Shown here: piece after piece, positions 25,511 to 32,235 of the stretch
How positions within the stretch are numbered: position 1 is the stretch's first letter
How the letters are laid out: every line of letters starts with the position of its first letter
Source of the DNA: Anaerotruncus colihominis
GTDB lineage: Bacteria > Bacillota > Clostridia > Oscillospirales > Ruminococcaceae
NCBI GenBank assembly: GCA_025146135.1
Contig: CP102255.1
Location: 3,224,001 to 3,288,000, forward strand
Direction: 5' to 3'
DNA length: 64,000 bases
Notes under the pieces: model-generated
Told to the model about the DNA's origin: nothing
Database searches by the model: none
What the model saw: the letters and a program-made list of their open reading frames with translations, nothing else
Position numbers and translations under genes: made by a program

Positions 25511-26363
25511 CGGGCGCGCCTCCCTTCTGCCCGTTAAAGGATGTGATCACCATCACATCGGTCAGATTGCGGATATCGGCAGTCGGTTCAATTTCCGCAT
25601 ACAGCGAAATATTGCCGGGCGCGTTGTCCAGCCTGGCAATTTTGCCGATCACAAGCCCTTTGGGATAGAGGTTCCCGCCCGATGTCACGACCAGATCCCC
25701 CTGCGCGGCGCCGCTTTCGCGCGGCAGATAGTTCATGATGCAGCGGCCGTCCGCCGCAAGCGCAACCGAGCCGTTAACAATGCCGATATTGCGTGTGCGC
25801 GCGTCGTATGCGCCCACATCGATCTCAACGTCAAGAATCGTGATGACCTTTGAATAGGTCAGGCCGACCTCCTTGACGCGTCCAACCAATCCATCCGCGC
25901 AGACGACCGGATCGTACGGCGCGACGCCGTCTAGCGAACCTTTGTCGATCGTGAATGAATAAAACCGGCTGTCCGGGTCGCGCGCGACCACCGCCGCGGG
26001 TGTCATTTCAAAATCGGGATGCTCCTCTTTGTATTCAATGTCCAGATATTTGCGCAGTTCCTCGTTTTCGTGCTTATACTCCTCATAGTTCACGAGCTGC
26101 GCACGCAGCTCGTTGATCTCGCTGCGCAGAGCCTCATTCTCCTGCGCGACCTCGTCGGCACGCGCATACCTTCGGAAAAAACCGCTCACACCGTCCGAAA
26201 TGGTAGACGATAACTTTTGAAACGGCGCGACAACAGCTCCGGCCACCTGCTCGATGGCCGGAGACAGCCCGCCTGTCCAGGATGCCCGCAGCATCAGCGC
26301 GATCAGCATGATAAACAGGGCGATCAACACTTTAAATTTTCTGCTCTTAAAAAAATCTCCCAA
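25503..26363 (-). CDS. mreC: Rod shape-determining protein MreC
   Basis: A 286-residue bitopic protein with a membrane helix (about residues 11-29), a coiled coil near 65-110 (EVAQENEALRSEINELRAQL) and the periplasm-facing beta domain with RDPDSRFYSFTIDKGSLDGV and the DLVVTSGGNLYPKGLVIGK segment. It links MreB filaments to wall synthases. The apparent start is TTG 26363, with GGAAAGG about 8 bases upstream. It is overlapped by mreD. Confidence 0.95.
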   Translation of the reverse strand: MGDFFKSRKFKVLIALFIMLIALMLRASWTGGLSPAIEQVAGAVVAPFQKLSSTISDGVSGFFRRYARADEVAQENEALRSEINELRAQLVNYEEYKHENEELRKYLDIEYKEEHPDFEMTPAAVVARDPDSRFYSFTIDKGSLDGVAPYDPVVCADGLVGRVKEVGLTYSKVITILDVEIDVGAYDARTRNIGIVNGSVALAADGRCIMNYLPRESGAAQGDLVVTSGGNLYPKGLVIGKIARLDNAPGNISLYAEIEPTADIRNLTDVMVITSFNGQKGGAPVE

Positions 26364-26440
26364 GGGACGAAACCTTTCCAGTCATCCGCCGCGGGCGGAT
26401 TATTATACGCAACTCAAATCCAAACCAGCCCAAGGCCATA

Positions 26441-27499
26441 TCAATAGCTCTTTGTATCGTCGGACAGCAGCTCGCGCAGGCGGTCGATGTCGTCGAGCAC
26501 CTTGCCCGTGCCCATCGCCACACAGTCGAGCGGCGTCTGCGCGATATGTACAGGCATCCCCGTCTCCTTCTCAATCAAAGCATCCAAGCCACGCAGAAGC
26601 GCGCCGCCGCCCGTCAGCGTGATGCCATGGTCAATGATGTCGGCCGAAAGCTCCGGAGGCGTCTTTTCCAGCGTTGTGCGGATCGCGTCGAGCACGAGCG
26701 AAAGCGGATCGGCCAAAGCCTCGCGGATTTCCTGCGAAGTAATCTGGATATTCTTGGGCAGCCCGTCCATCAGGTCGCGGCCCTTGATGTCCTTGACCGT
26801 CTTGGGCGGTTCCCCCCCGGATTCACTGCCTTCGGGAACGGCCTCATTTTCAAACGGGAATGCCGAACCGATATCAATTTTGATGTCCTCCGCCGTGCGC
26901 TCGCCGATCAGCAGGTTGTATTTGCGCTTGATATACTGAATGATGGAATTGTCAAGCTCGTCGCCGCCGATGCGCACCGAACGCGATGCAACGATGCCGC
27001 CGAGCGAGATCACCGCGACCTCGCTTGTGCCGCCGCCGATATCGACAACCATGCTGCCCGTCGCCTCAGCGACAGGCAGCCCCGCGCCGATCGCGGCCGC
27101 CATCGGCTCCTCAATAATCGAAACATGCTTGGCGCCGGCCTTAAACGCCGCCTCGCGCACAGCGCGGCGTTCAACCTCGGTGACACCCGATGGGATGCAG
27201 ATAATGATCCGGGGACGTGCCAGCACGGAATTGTTGAACACCTTTTTAATAAAAATCTGAAGCATCGACGCCGTGATGTCAAAATCGGCGATGACGCCGT
27301 CCTTGAGCGGACGCACCGCGACAATGCTGCCCGGCGTGCGGCCGATAACCTCCTTGGCCTCGCGCCCGACGTAGCGCACCGTATCGTTGCGCGTATCGAC
27401 CGCGACAACGGACGGCTCACGCATGATAATGCCCTTGCCCTTCATAAAAATCAATGTATTGGCTGTACCCAGGTCAATACCAATATCCTTTGCGAACAT
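26441..27499 (-). CDS. mreB: Rod shape-determining protein MreB
   Basis: A 352-residue bacterial actin. It has the phosphate 1 loop [14 protein letters not shown] (residues 5-18), phosphate 2 region [19 protein letters not shown], the adenosine motif [17 protein letters not shown] and the usual [20 protein letters not shown] stretch. It forms membrane-bound filaments that guide lateral wall synthesis. ATG 27499 follows AAAGGGGG. It is preceded by about 450 gene-free bases with remarkable secondary structure, so its expression may be controlled there. Confidence 0.97.
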   Translation of the reverse strand: MFAKDIGIDLGTANTLIFMKGKGIIMREPSVVAVDTRNDTVRYVGREAKEVIGRTPGSIVAVRPLKDGVIADFDITASMLQIFIKKVFNNSVLARPRIIICIPSGVTEVERRAVREAAFKAGAKHVSIIEEPMAAAIGAGLPVAEATGSMVVDIGGGTSEVAVISLGGIVASRSVRIGGDELDNSIIQYIKRKYNLLIGERTAEDIKIDIGSAFPFENEAVPEGSESGGEPPKTVKDIKGRDLMDGLPKNIQITSQEIREALADPLSLVLDAIRTTLEKTPPELSADIIDHGITLTGGGALLRGLDALIEKETGMPVHIAQTPLDCVAMGTGKVLDDIDRLRELLSDDTKSY

Positions 27500-27657
27500 A
27501 TTTGATGCGTCCCCCTTTAAATCTCAACAGGAACGTTTTTCAATCGAACCAGCCCGCTGCCTGCGGTATGTAAAGATCATTCCTGTATATTTCTTCTTTG
27601 CGTTTTGCTTGGAACAGTACCCACCGCCGCAGGCGGCCAGCAATCAACCGGGCTGCA

Positions 27658-27727
27658 GGCCATGACTGCGCCCGCGTATCGCCCTGGCCATAAGACGGTA
27701 TAATAACCGCAGGGCGGTTATTATACC
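27658..27727. repeat. Hairpin-bearing intergenic repeat, copy 2
   Basis: The second copy of the element at 11051-11119. The hairpin arms are 27697-27710 and 27714-27727, a perfect 14-bp stem. Compared with copy 1 the lower stem is GGTATAA/TTATACC instead of GATAAAA/TTTTATC, so both sides changed together. It also contains TATAAT on both strands. The gene-free interval around it (27500-27946) holds this repeat, the two cloverleaf folds and a candidate promoter. Confidence 0.7.
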
Positions 27728-27798
27728 ACAGCAACAAGCCTTTCAGGCTTGTCTGCCGCTTTGCGGCAGCGAAACCAGCTTCTCCGGTTTCGGCTGTG
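27727..27798. other. Cloverleaf-like four-way junction A
   Basis: The outer stem CACAGC (27727-27732) pairs with GCTGTG (27793-27798). Inside lie three hairpins with almost no unpaired bases between them: 27734-27752 (7 bp, loop TTTCA), 27753-27769 (7 bp, loop TTT) and 27770-27792 (7 bp, 9-base loop). It could act as an RNA in the mreB leader or as cruciform DNA. It is not a tRNA: no anticodon-like loop or T-arm consensus. Confidence 0.6.
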
Positions 27799-27805
27799 AT
27801 GTAAC

Positions 27806-27880
27806 ATGCGCAGTCCGCTGCTTTGCAGCGATTGCCGCCGGATGGCGGCCGCAAACAGCAAAACTGTTTGCCCTGCGCAT
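27806..27880. other. Cloverleaf-like four-way junction B
   Basis: The outer stem ATGCGCAG (27806-27813) pairs with CTGCGCAT (27873-27880), 8 bp. Three hairpins lie inside: 27816-27830 (6 bp, loop TTT), 27834-27849 (6 bp, loop GGAT) and 27851-27871 (8 bp, loop CAAAA). It has the same architecture as junction A, seven bases away, but unrelated stem sequences. Confidence 0.6.
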
Positions 27881-27909
27881 ATTATACCGTACCTTTGCCC
27901 GATGCACAA
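27881..27909 (-). promoter_or_regulatory. Candidate promoter upstream of mreB
   Basis: On the minus strand TTGTGC (27909-27904), 17 bases, then a perfect TATAAT (27886-27881). The -35 matches consensus only at TTG. Transcription would start near 27874, at the edge of junction B, and give mreB a leader of about 375 bases. Confidence 0.45.
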
Positions 27910-27946
27910 CATCCAGATTGTTAACGTTTTGCGTTTTTTTGCACCA

Positions 27947-28522
27947 TCAGCGGCAAATTTCACCAAGCCGTTCGTAAATCGCGTTGACCGGCAGGCCCAT
28001 AACATTGAAATAATCTCCCGCAATCCCAGTGATAAAACGTGCGCCATACCCCTGGATGCCATACGCGCCGGCTTTGTCAAACGGCTCGTCCGTCGCCAGA
28101 TACCACGCGATCTCACATTCATCAAGCGGCGCAAACGCGACGTCGGTTTTAACGAAAAAAGATTCCTCATGCCCGCCGCGGCAGAGCGCCACGCCTGTAT
28201 ATACCTGATGTGTACGTCCGGACAGGCGGCGGAGCATCTGTGCCGCGTCAGCGGCGCCGCGCGGCTTGCCCAGGATCATCCTGTCGATTGAAACAACCGT
28301 ATCGGCGGCGATCACAAGCGCGTCCGAATGCTCCCGCACAGCGGCGCGCGCCTTGCGCAGCGCGATTTCCCGCACGGCGTCGCCCGGAGGCGCGCCGGCC
28401 GGCAGTGTTTCGTCGGCGTTCGTGACGCATATTCCGAAGTCCGCGAACAGCAGCTTGAGCAGCTCCCGCCTGCGCGGCGACTGCGAAGCAAGCAGGACCC
28501 TATTCCCCTTTTTCATATTCAT
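27947..28522 (-). CDS. maf: Maf-family nucleotide pyrophosphatase
   Basis: About 191 residues of a Maf/Ham1-fold pyrophosphatase that hydrolyses non-canonical or regulatory nucleoside triphosphates, usually dTTP/UTP-type in this subfamily. Signatures are LLASQSPRRRELL near the N-terminus, ADTVVSIDRMILGKP with a catalytic Asp, and the YGIQGYGARFITGIAGDYFN region. ATG 28522 is one of three close in-frame starts (28534 GTG, 28522, 28516), and none has a clear ribosome site. It overlaps the end of the DUF4321 gene and precedes mreB, as in many clostridia. Confidence 0.93.
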   Translation of the reverse strand: MNMKKGNRVLLASQSPRRRELLKLLFADFGICVTNADETLPAGAPPGDAVREIALRKARAAVREHSDALVIAADTVVSIDRMILGKPRGAADAAQMLRRLSGRTHQVYTGVALCRGGHEESFFVKTDVAFAPLDECEIAWYLATDEPFDKAGAYGIQGYGARFITGIAGDYFNVMGLPVNAIYERLGEICR

Positions 28523-28799
28523 CGCGTTCACCAAGACGCATCCTTTTCACTGTATATTTGTACCCTACAAACGCGCCGATAAAGCACAGGATATGCGCCA
28601 CCGTCACGCCAACCTCAAAACCGAATGCAAGCTTGATGACCGACAGATCAAGCACCGCCGGCGAATCCGCCGGAATGCCGATGCTCTTGCCAAAGGCCAG
28701 CCACGACAGAAAGGGAATCTGTGCCGTCGCCGCTGCAACAAGCGCGCCGATTACCACGGCCGCAACCAGATAAAAAACCGCAATCAGGGTTTTGCGCAT
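28500..28799 (-). CDS. DUF4321 family membrane protein
   Basis: A 99-residue protein with two hydrophobic helices (about residues 5-27 and 56-80) and a charged tail. It corresponds to the DUF4321 family, which in clostridia commonly sits just before maf and mreB, as here. It lies 15 bases after dut and overlaps maf. Function unknown; the conserved setting suggests a link to the cell envelope. Confidence 0.8.
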   Translation of the reverse strand: MRKTLIAVFYLVAAVVIGALVAAATAQIPFLSWLAFGKSIGIPADSPAVLDLSVIKLAFGFEVGVTVAHILCFIGAFVGYKYTVKRMRLGERDEYEKGE

Positions 28800-28814
28800 C
28801 GTCCATCCCTCCGA

Positions 28815-29246
28815 TCAGCACCCTGTCGAGCCAAAGCCGCCTGTGCCGCGCTGCGTGCCGTCAAGCGCCTCACATTCCAAAAGCGGCGGCGTCTCCACCG
28901 CCAGAATCACCATCTGCGCGACGCGCATACCAGGCTCTATGACAAACGCCTCCTGCGACTGGTTGCGCAGCCCAACCAGAATTTCACCCCGGTAATCGCT
29001 GTCGATCACACCGACGCAGTTTGACGGGACGATTCCATAGCGCACGCCAAGCCCGCTGCGCGCAAAAATGAATCCGGCCCGTCCCGGCTCGAGCTGTACG
29101 GCAAGGCCGGTCGGAATTGTGGCCGCGCCGCCCGGCTCCAGCGTCACAGGCGCATCCAGGTCGGCGCACAGGTCAAGCCCCGCGCTGCCCGGCGTTGCAT
29201 ACGATGGGATTTGCGCCGACGGGCGCAGGCGTTTGATTTTTAACAT
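28815..29246 (-). CDS. dut: dUTP diphosphatase (trimeric dUTPase)
   Basis: A 143-residue dUTPase that hydrolyses dUTP to dUMP and pyrophosphate, keeping uracil out of DNA. All five family motifs appear in order: GSAGLDLCAD (with catalytic Asp), ARSGLGVRYG, GVIDSDYRGE, GMRVAQMVI and a C-terminal GTGGFGSTG. ATG 29246 is preferred to 29255 because AAGGA lies 9 bases before it. It begins a tight run with DUF4321 and maf. Confidence 0.95.
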   Translation of the reverse strand: MLKIKRLRPSAQIPSYATPGSAGLDLCADLDAPVTLEPGGAATIPTGLAVQLEPGRAGFIFARSGLGVRYGIVPSNCVGVIDSDYRGEILVGLRNQSQEAFVIEPGMRVAQMVILAVETPPLLECEALDGTQRGTGGFGSTGC

Positions 29247-29299
29247 GGCGGTCATTCCTTTTCATTTATCATTATATATGCGCTTGTCTCAAAAGCCGG

Positions 29300-29367
29300 C
29301 GCCTGTCCCACTGTTCGCGGCGTAGCCGACTAAAGTTTTTTGCCAAGCTTTTTTCAAAAAAGCTTGG
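29300..29367 (+). repeat. Dispersed intergenic repeat, copy 2
   Basis: One unit: CCCACTGTTCGCGGCGTAGC, then CGACTAAAGTTTTTTGCCAA and the self-complementary AAGCTTTTTTCAAAAAAGCTT. It occupies nearly all of the space between the U32 gene end and dut. Confidence 0.8.
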
Positions 29368-29369
29368 AG

Positions 29370-31448
29370 TTACAGGACGGTTTTATAGAGAAGACCGCGC
29401 GTGAACGGGCCGTCGCATCTGCCGCCGTAACGATACGCACGCAGGATGCGCGCGCAATCGGCAGGCGTCTCGGTTGTAAAACGCAGCTCGACGAAGTCGA
29501 AGCCGCCAAGCTCGTCCAGACGGTCCGCCATAAACAGCGGCATCGGGTTGAGCAGCTCGGCGCAGCCATACGCGCAGCTTGTATAAAAGGACTCGCCGCG
29601 CCGGTCGGTTATAAAATTTTCCCCCTGCCTGCACCGCGCGCAGCCGACAAATGCCTTGACCGGACAGGCTCGCATCGTCATCAGCGGCAGGCGGCCGTAC
29701 ACGGTCACGCCGCGCGGAACCGGCGACCGCAGCGCCCGCGCCGCGTCAAGGCTCAATTCAAACGACAGCGCCAGATCGCAAAGCCCCCATCCGGCCAGCG
29801 CCTCGGCCGCGTAGGAATTCGTCGCATTGAGAAACGGCTCGCCGTGCATCAGAAAGCCATAGTCTGCCGCAATCTGCGCCGCGCCGGGGTTTCCTACCGC
29901 CGCATGCTTGACGCCATACCCGCGCAGGCGTTCGAGCTGCGCGCGCAGCCTGTCCTGCCCGTCGAACAGAATGCGGGGAAGGCCCGCGCACAACTTGTCC
30001 GGGCACGGCGGCTCATCCCTTTCAAGGAGGTCAAGCAGCGCCTGCACAGGCAGCGTCACAAGCGCGGCCTCCTCCATCATTTCCTCACTGAGCTGTTTTG
30101 GATCGTACAGACGCACATGCAGCGCCGGACGCGGCGCGCGCGGACTGTCGGGCGGCGTCCAGAGCGCAGCCGCATCGAACTGGACCGGACGCGGCGCGCC
30201 CCGCTGCTCGTCAAGCTTTGCAAGCGCGTCGCGCCTCAGCGCGTTGATCGACGAAGCGGGCAGCATCAGCCCCGGACTGATCGAGCAGAGCGTCCGCTCC
30301 ACATGGTACGGCGTCCCGCCCGTCTTGCACAGCGCGACGCGCGCGCGGTCTGGATCGGTCGGCCTGCTGACAGCCGCCTGCGGGATATCCCCCTCGGCGC
30401 AGACGCAGTTGCCGTCGCAGTCAAGCACCGACAGGAAAGCCGGCGCGCCGGCCTTCATCGCGAACGCCATCTCCACGCCGACCTTCTGCACCTGGCGGCG
30501 CGGGTCGGCATATAGATTTTCCAGCTTCCCCAGCACGCCGGCGGCGGCTGTCACATCCTCTTTCTGCCGGTATCCGAACAGGCTGGAATCGACGCGCCCA
30601 TCAAAATAACCATCCGTAAATCCACTGCGCGAAAATACCGCCCGTAAAGATTCCATATCCGGCGTTTCCCCCGCCAGAGCGGCACGGCATGCCGTCACAG
30701 CAGCAGCAACATATTCCGGACGTTTCATCCGTCCTTCGATTTTAAGCGAACAGACGCCTGTCTTTTGCAACTCGCGGACGCGTTCAATCAGGCTCATATC
30801 CTTGAGTGAAAGCGCATGACCGCAGCCGCCCGCCGTAAACGCCAGACGGCACGGCTGCGCGCACAGCCCCCGGTTGCCGCTGCGCCGCCCCAGCACGGAG
30901 CTTAAATAGCACTGTCCCGAAACGCTCATGCACAGCGCGCCGTGTACAAACGCTTCGACTTGCATTGAGGTACCGGCCGCGATGGCGGCAAGCTCCTCCC
31001 TTGTGCATTCGCGCGCCGCAACGACGCGCGAAAACCCCATCGATTCAAGCCGGCGCGCGCCCTCGGCGTTGTGGACAACCATCTGCGTTGAAGCGTGCAG
31101 CGGCATTTTGGGCGCGCAGCGGCGCAGAATCGCCGCCTCGCCGGCGTCCTGCACAATCACGGCGTCCACGCCGGCCGCGCAGGCGGCTTCCGCCGCCCGC
31201 ATGAGCTGCGGGATTTCCTGTTCGAGTACAACAATATTGAGCGTCAGGTATACCTTGACGCCCCGCACATGGCACCGGCGGACAGTGTCCGCCAAATGCT
31301 CCAGCGTGAAGTTTTCGGCGTTGCGCCGCGCATTGAGCACATCGACGCCGAAATACACTGCGTCCGCGCCGCAGAGCAGCGCCGCGTCAAGCGCGGCGGG
31401 GCTGCCGGCCGGCGCAAGCACCTCCGGCTGGCCGGCCCGTGCGCTCAT
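29370..31448 (-). CDS. U32-family peptidase/hydroxylase-like protein with DUF3656
   Basis: A 692-residue U32 protein. The N-terminal TIM-barrel part contains VLAPAGSPAALDAALLCGAD and the family signature EAFVHGALCMSVSGQCYLSS, with further Cys in RSGNRGLCAQPCRL that may hold an iron-sulfur cluster. A DUF3656 region and a C-terminal Cys-containing domain (CARCRQGENFITDRRG) follow. Relatives include RlhA, which hydroxylates 23S rRNA C2501, and collagenase-like proteins. RlhA-like RNA modification is the more likely role at this length. It overlaps zapA by 4 bases (ATGA), so the two are coupled. Confidence 0.85.
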   Translation of the reverse strand: MSARAGQPEVLAPAGSPAALDAALLCGADAVYFGVDVLNARRNAENFTLEHLADTVRRCHVRGVKVYLTLNIVVLEQEIPQLMRAAEAACAAGVDAVIVQDAGEAAILRRCAPKMPLHASTQMVVHNAEGARRLESMGFSRVVAARECTREELAAIAAGTSMQVEAFVHGALCMSVSGQCYLSSVLGRRSGNRGLCAQPCRLAFTAGGCGHALSLKDMSLIERVRELQKTGVCSLKIEGRMKRPEYVAAAVTACRAALAGETPDMESLRAVFSRSGFTDGYFDGRVDSSLFGYRQKEDVTAAAGVLGKLENLYADPRRQVQKVGVEMAFAMKAGAPAFLSVLDCDGNCVCAEGDIPQAAVSRPTDPDRARVALCKTGGTPYHVERTLCSISPGLMLPASSINALRRDALAKLDEQRGAPRPVQFDAAALWTPPDSPRAPRPALHVRLYDPKQLSEEMMEEAALVTLPVQALLDLLERDEPPCPDKLCAGLPRILFDGQDRLRAQLERLRGYGVKHAAVGNPGAAQIAADYGFLMHGEPFLNATNSYAAEALAGWGLCDLALSFELSLDAARALRSPVPRGVTVYGRLPLMTMRACPVKAFVGCARCRQGENFITDRRGESFYTSCAYGCAELLNPMPLFMADRLDELGGFDFVELRFTTETPADCARILRAYRYGGRCDGPFTRGLLYKTVL

Positions 31449-31810
31449 TTCTCCTCCAGCTTTGTCTGGCCCTTTGTCTCGCGCCCGTCAAGCTGGCGGC
31501 GCAGATGGGCGTTTTCACGCTTGACCTCGTCAAGCTCGATGCGCGCTTTGGCGGCGTCCTCCAGATACTCGGAAATCTGTGTGCGCATCCGGTCGGCGTT
31601 CTCCTCGCTGCGCTTGTATGCGTCGATATAATTGATGGCGCACAGGACCATCACATCGTTAAAGGAGATCGATGGGTTTTTATCGATGACGCCGCGAATC
31701 TGTTCGTCAAGCTCCTGAGCCAACTGCTGCACATATTCCTCCGGCTCCGCCGTTGAAATTGTATAATGGACGCCGTTTACGACAATCCTTACCCGGTTGA
31801 ATGTATTCAT
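31445..31810 (-). CDS. zapA: Cell division protein ZapA
   Basis: A 121-residue ZapA, which bundles FtsZ filaments at the septum. The N-terminal globular part (VRIVVNGVHYTISTAEPEEY) is followed by DVMVLCAINYIDAYKR and a long C-terminal coiled coil (about residues 60-115). It is the first gene of the long minus-strand run that ends in mgsA and is translationally coupled to the U32 gene. Confidence 0.9.
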   Translation of the reverse strand: MNTFNRVRIVVNGVHYTISTAEPEEYVQQLAQELDEQIRGVIDKNPSISFNDVMVLCAINYIDAYKRSEENADRMRTQISEYLEDAAKARIELDEVKRENAHLRRQLDGRETKGQTKLEEK

Positions 31811-32002
31811 AATTCAGTCCGCTGCCTTCCTGTGGGTTTTGCGCGCAACGCGCGGCCGGCGTTGGATTTTTATTGCCGGCCATTATCTTTATTATAACGC
31901 ATTTGTACGCGCGAATAAAGGGGCGCACCCAAAAAAATCCACGAATGAGCACGTATTCAATCGACATGACCTGTGTGTTTCCATAAATTTACGTCAAATC
32001 GC

Positions 32003-32031
32003 TTGCGTGCGCGCGGTAATTTCAGTATAAT
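32003..32031 (+). promoter_or_regulatory. Promoter of glgP
   Basis: TTGCGT (32003-32008), a 17-base spacer and a perfect TATAAT (32026-32031) on the plus strand. The divergent interval 31811-32002 also holds a minus-strand TATAAT-like box near 31895 that could serve zapA. Confidence 0.7.
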
Positions 32032-32038
32032 AAAGATA

Positions 32039-32235
32039 ATTGTCTCAAGGTCCGTTCCAAAGAGATTGATAGCAGCCGTCATTTCTGTCCGCTTCTGTTT
32101 GGCTCCATCTGTTTTTATGTGCAGACGTCCGGACCAGATAAAAACAGATGGCTTCTCATTTCATGCGGCGCGTTTTTAACGACGCGTCTAACTCAATCAG
32201 GCAGGCAGACACGCCTGCCTTTCGGGAGGTTCACG
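32039..32235 (+). promoter_or_regulatory. Structured 5' leader of glgP
   Basis: About 195 transcribed bases precede the glgP start. They hold a perfect 14-bp inverted repeat (arms 32105-32118 and 32138-32151, 19-base loop) and an 8-bp hairpin (32199-32206 with 32213-32220) that ends four bases before the Shine-Dalgarno. I do not recognise a known riboswitch. Confidence 0.45.

Noticed and set aside
27727..27880. tRNA or tmRNA genes in the cloverleaf folds
   Set aside because: No T-arm or D-arm consensus, wrong arm lengths and no CCA; the resemblance is only in shape.
27540..28170. Minus-strand frames of 104 and 149 codons between mreB and maf
   Set aside because: They run through the hairpin array or the antisense of maf, lack ribosome sites and have repeat-driven composition.
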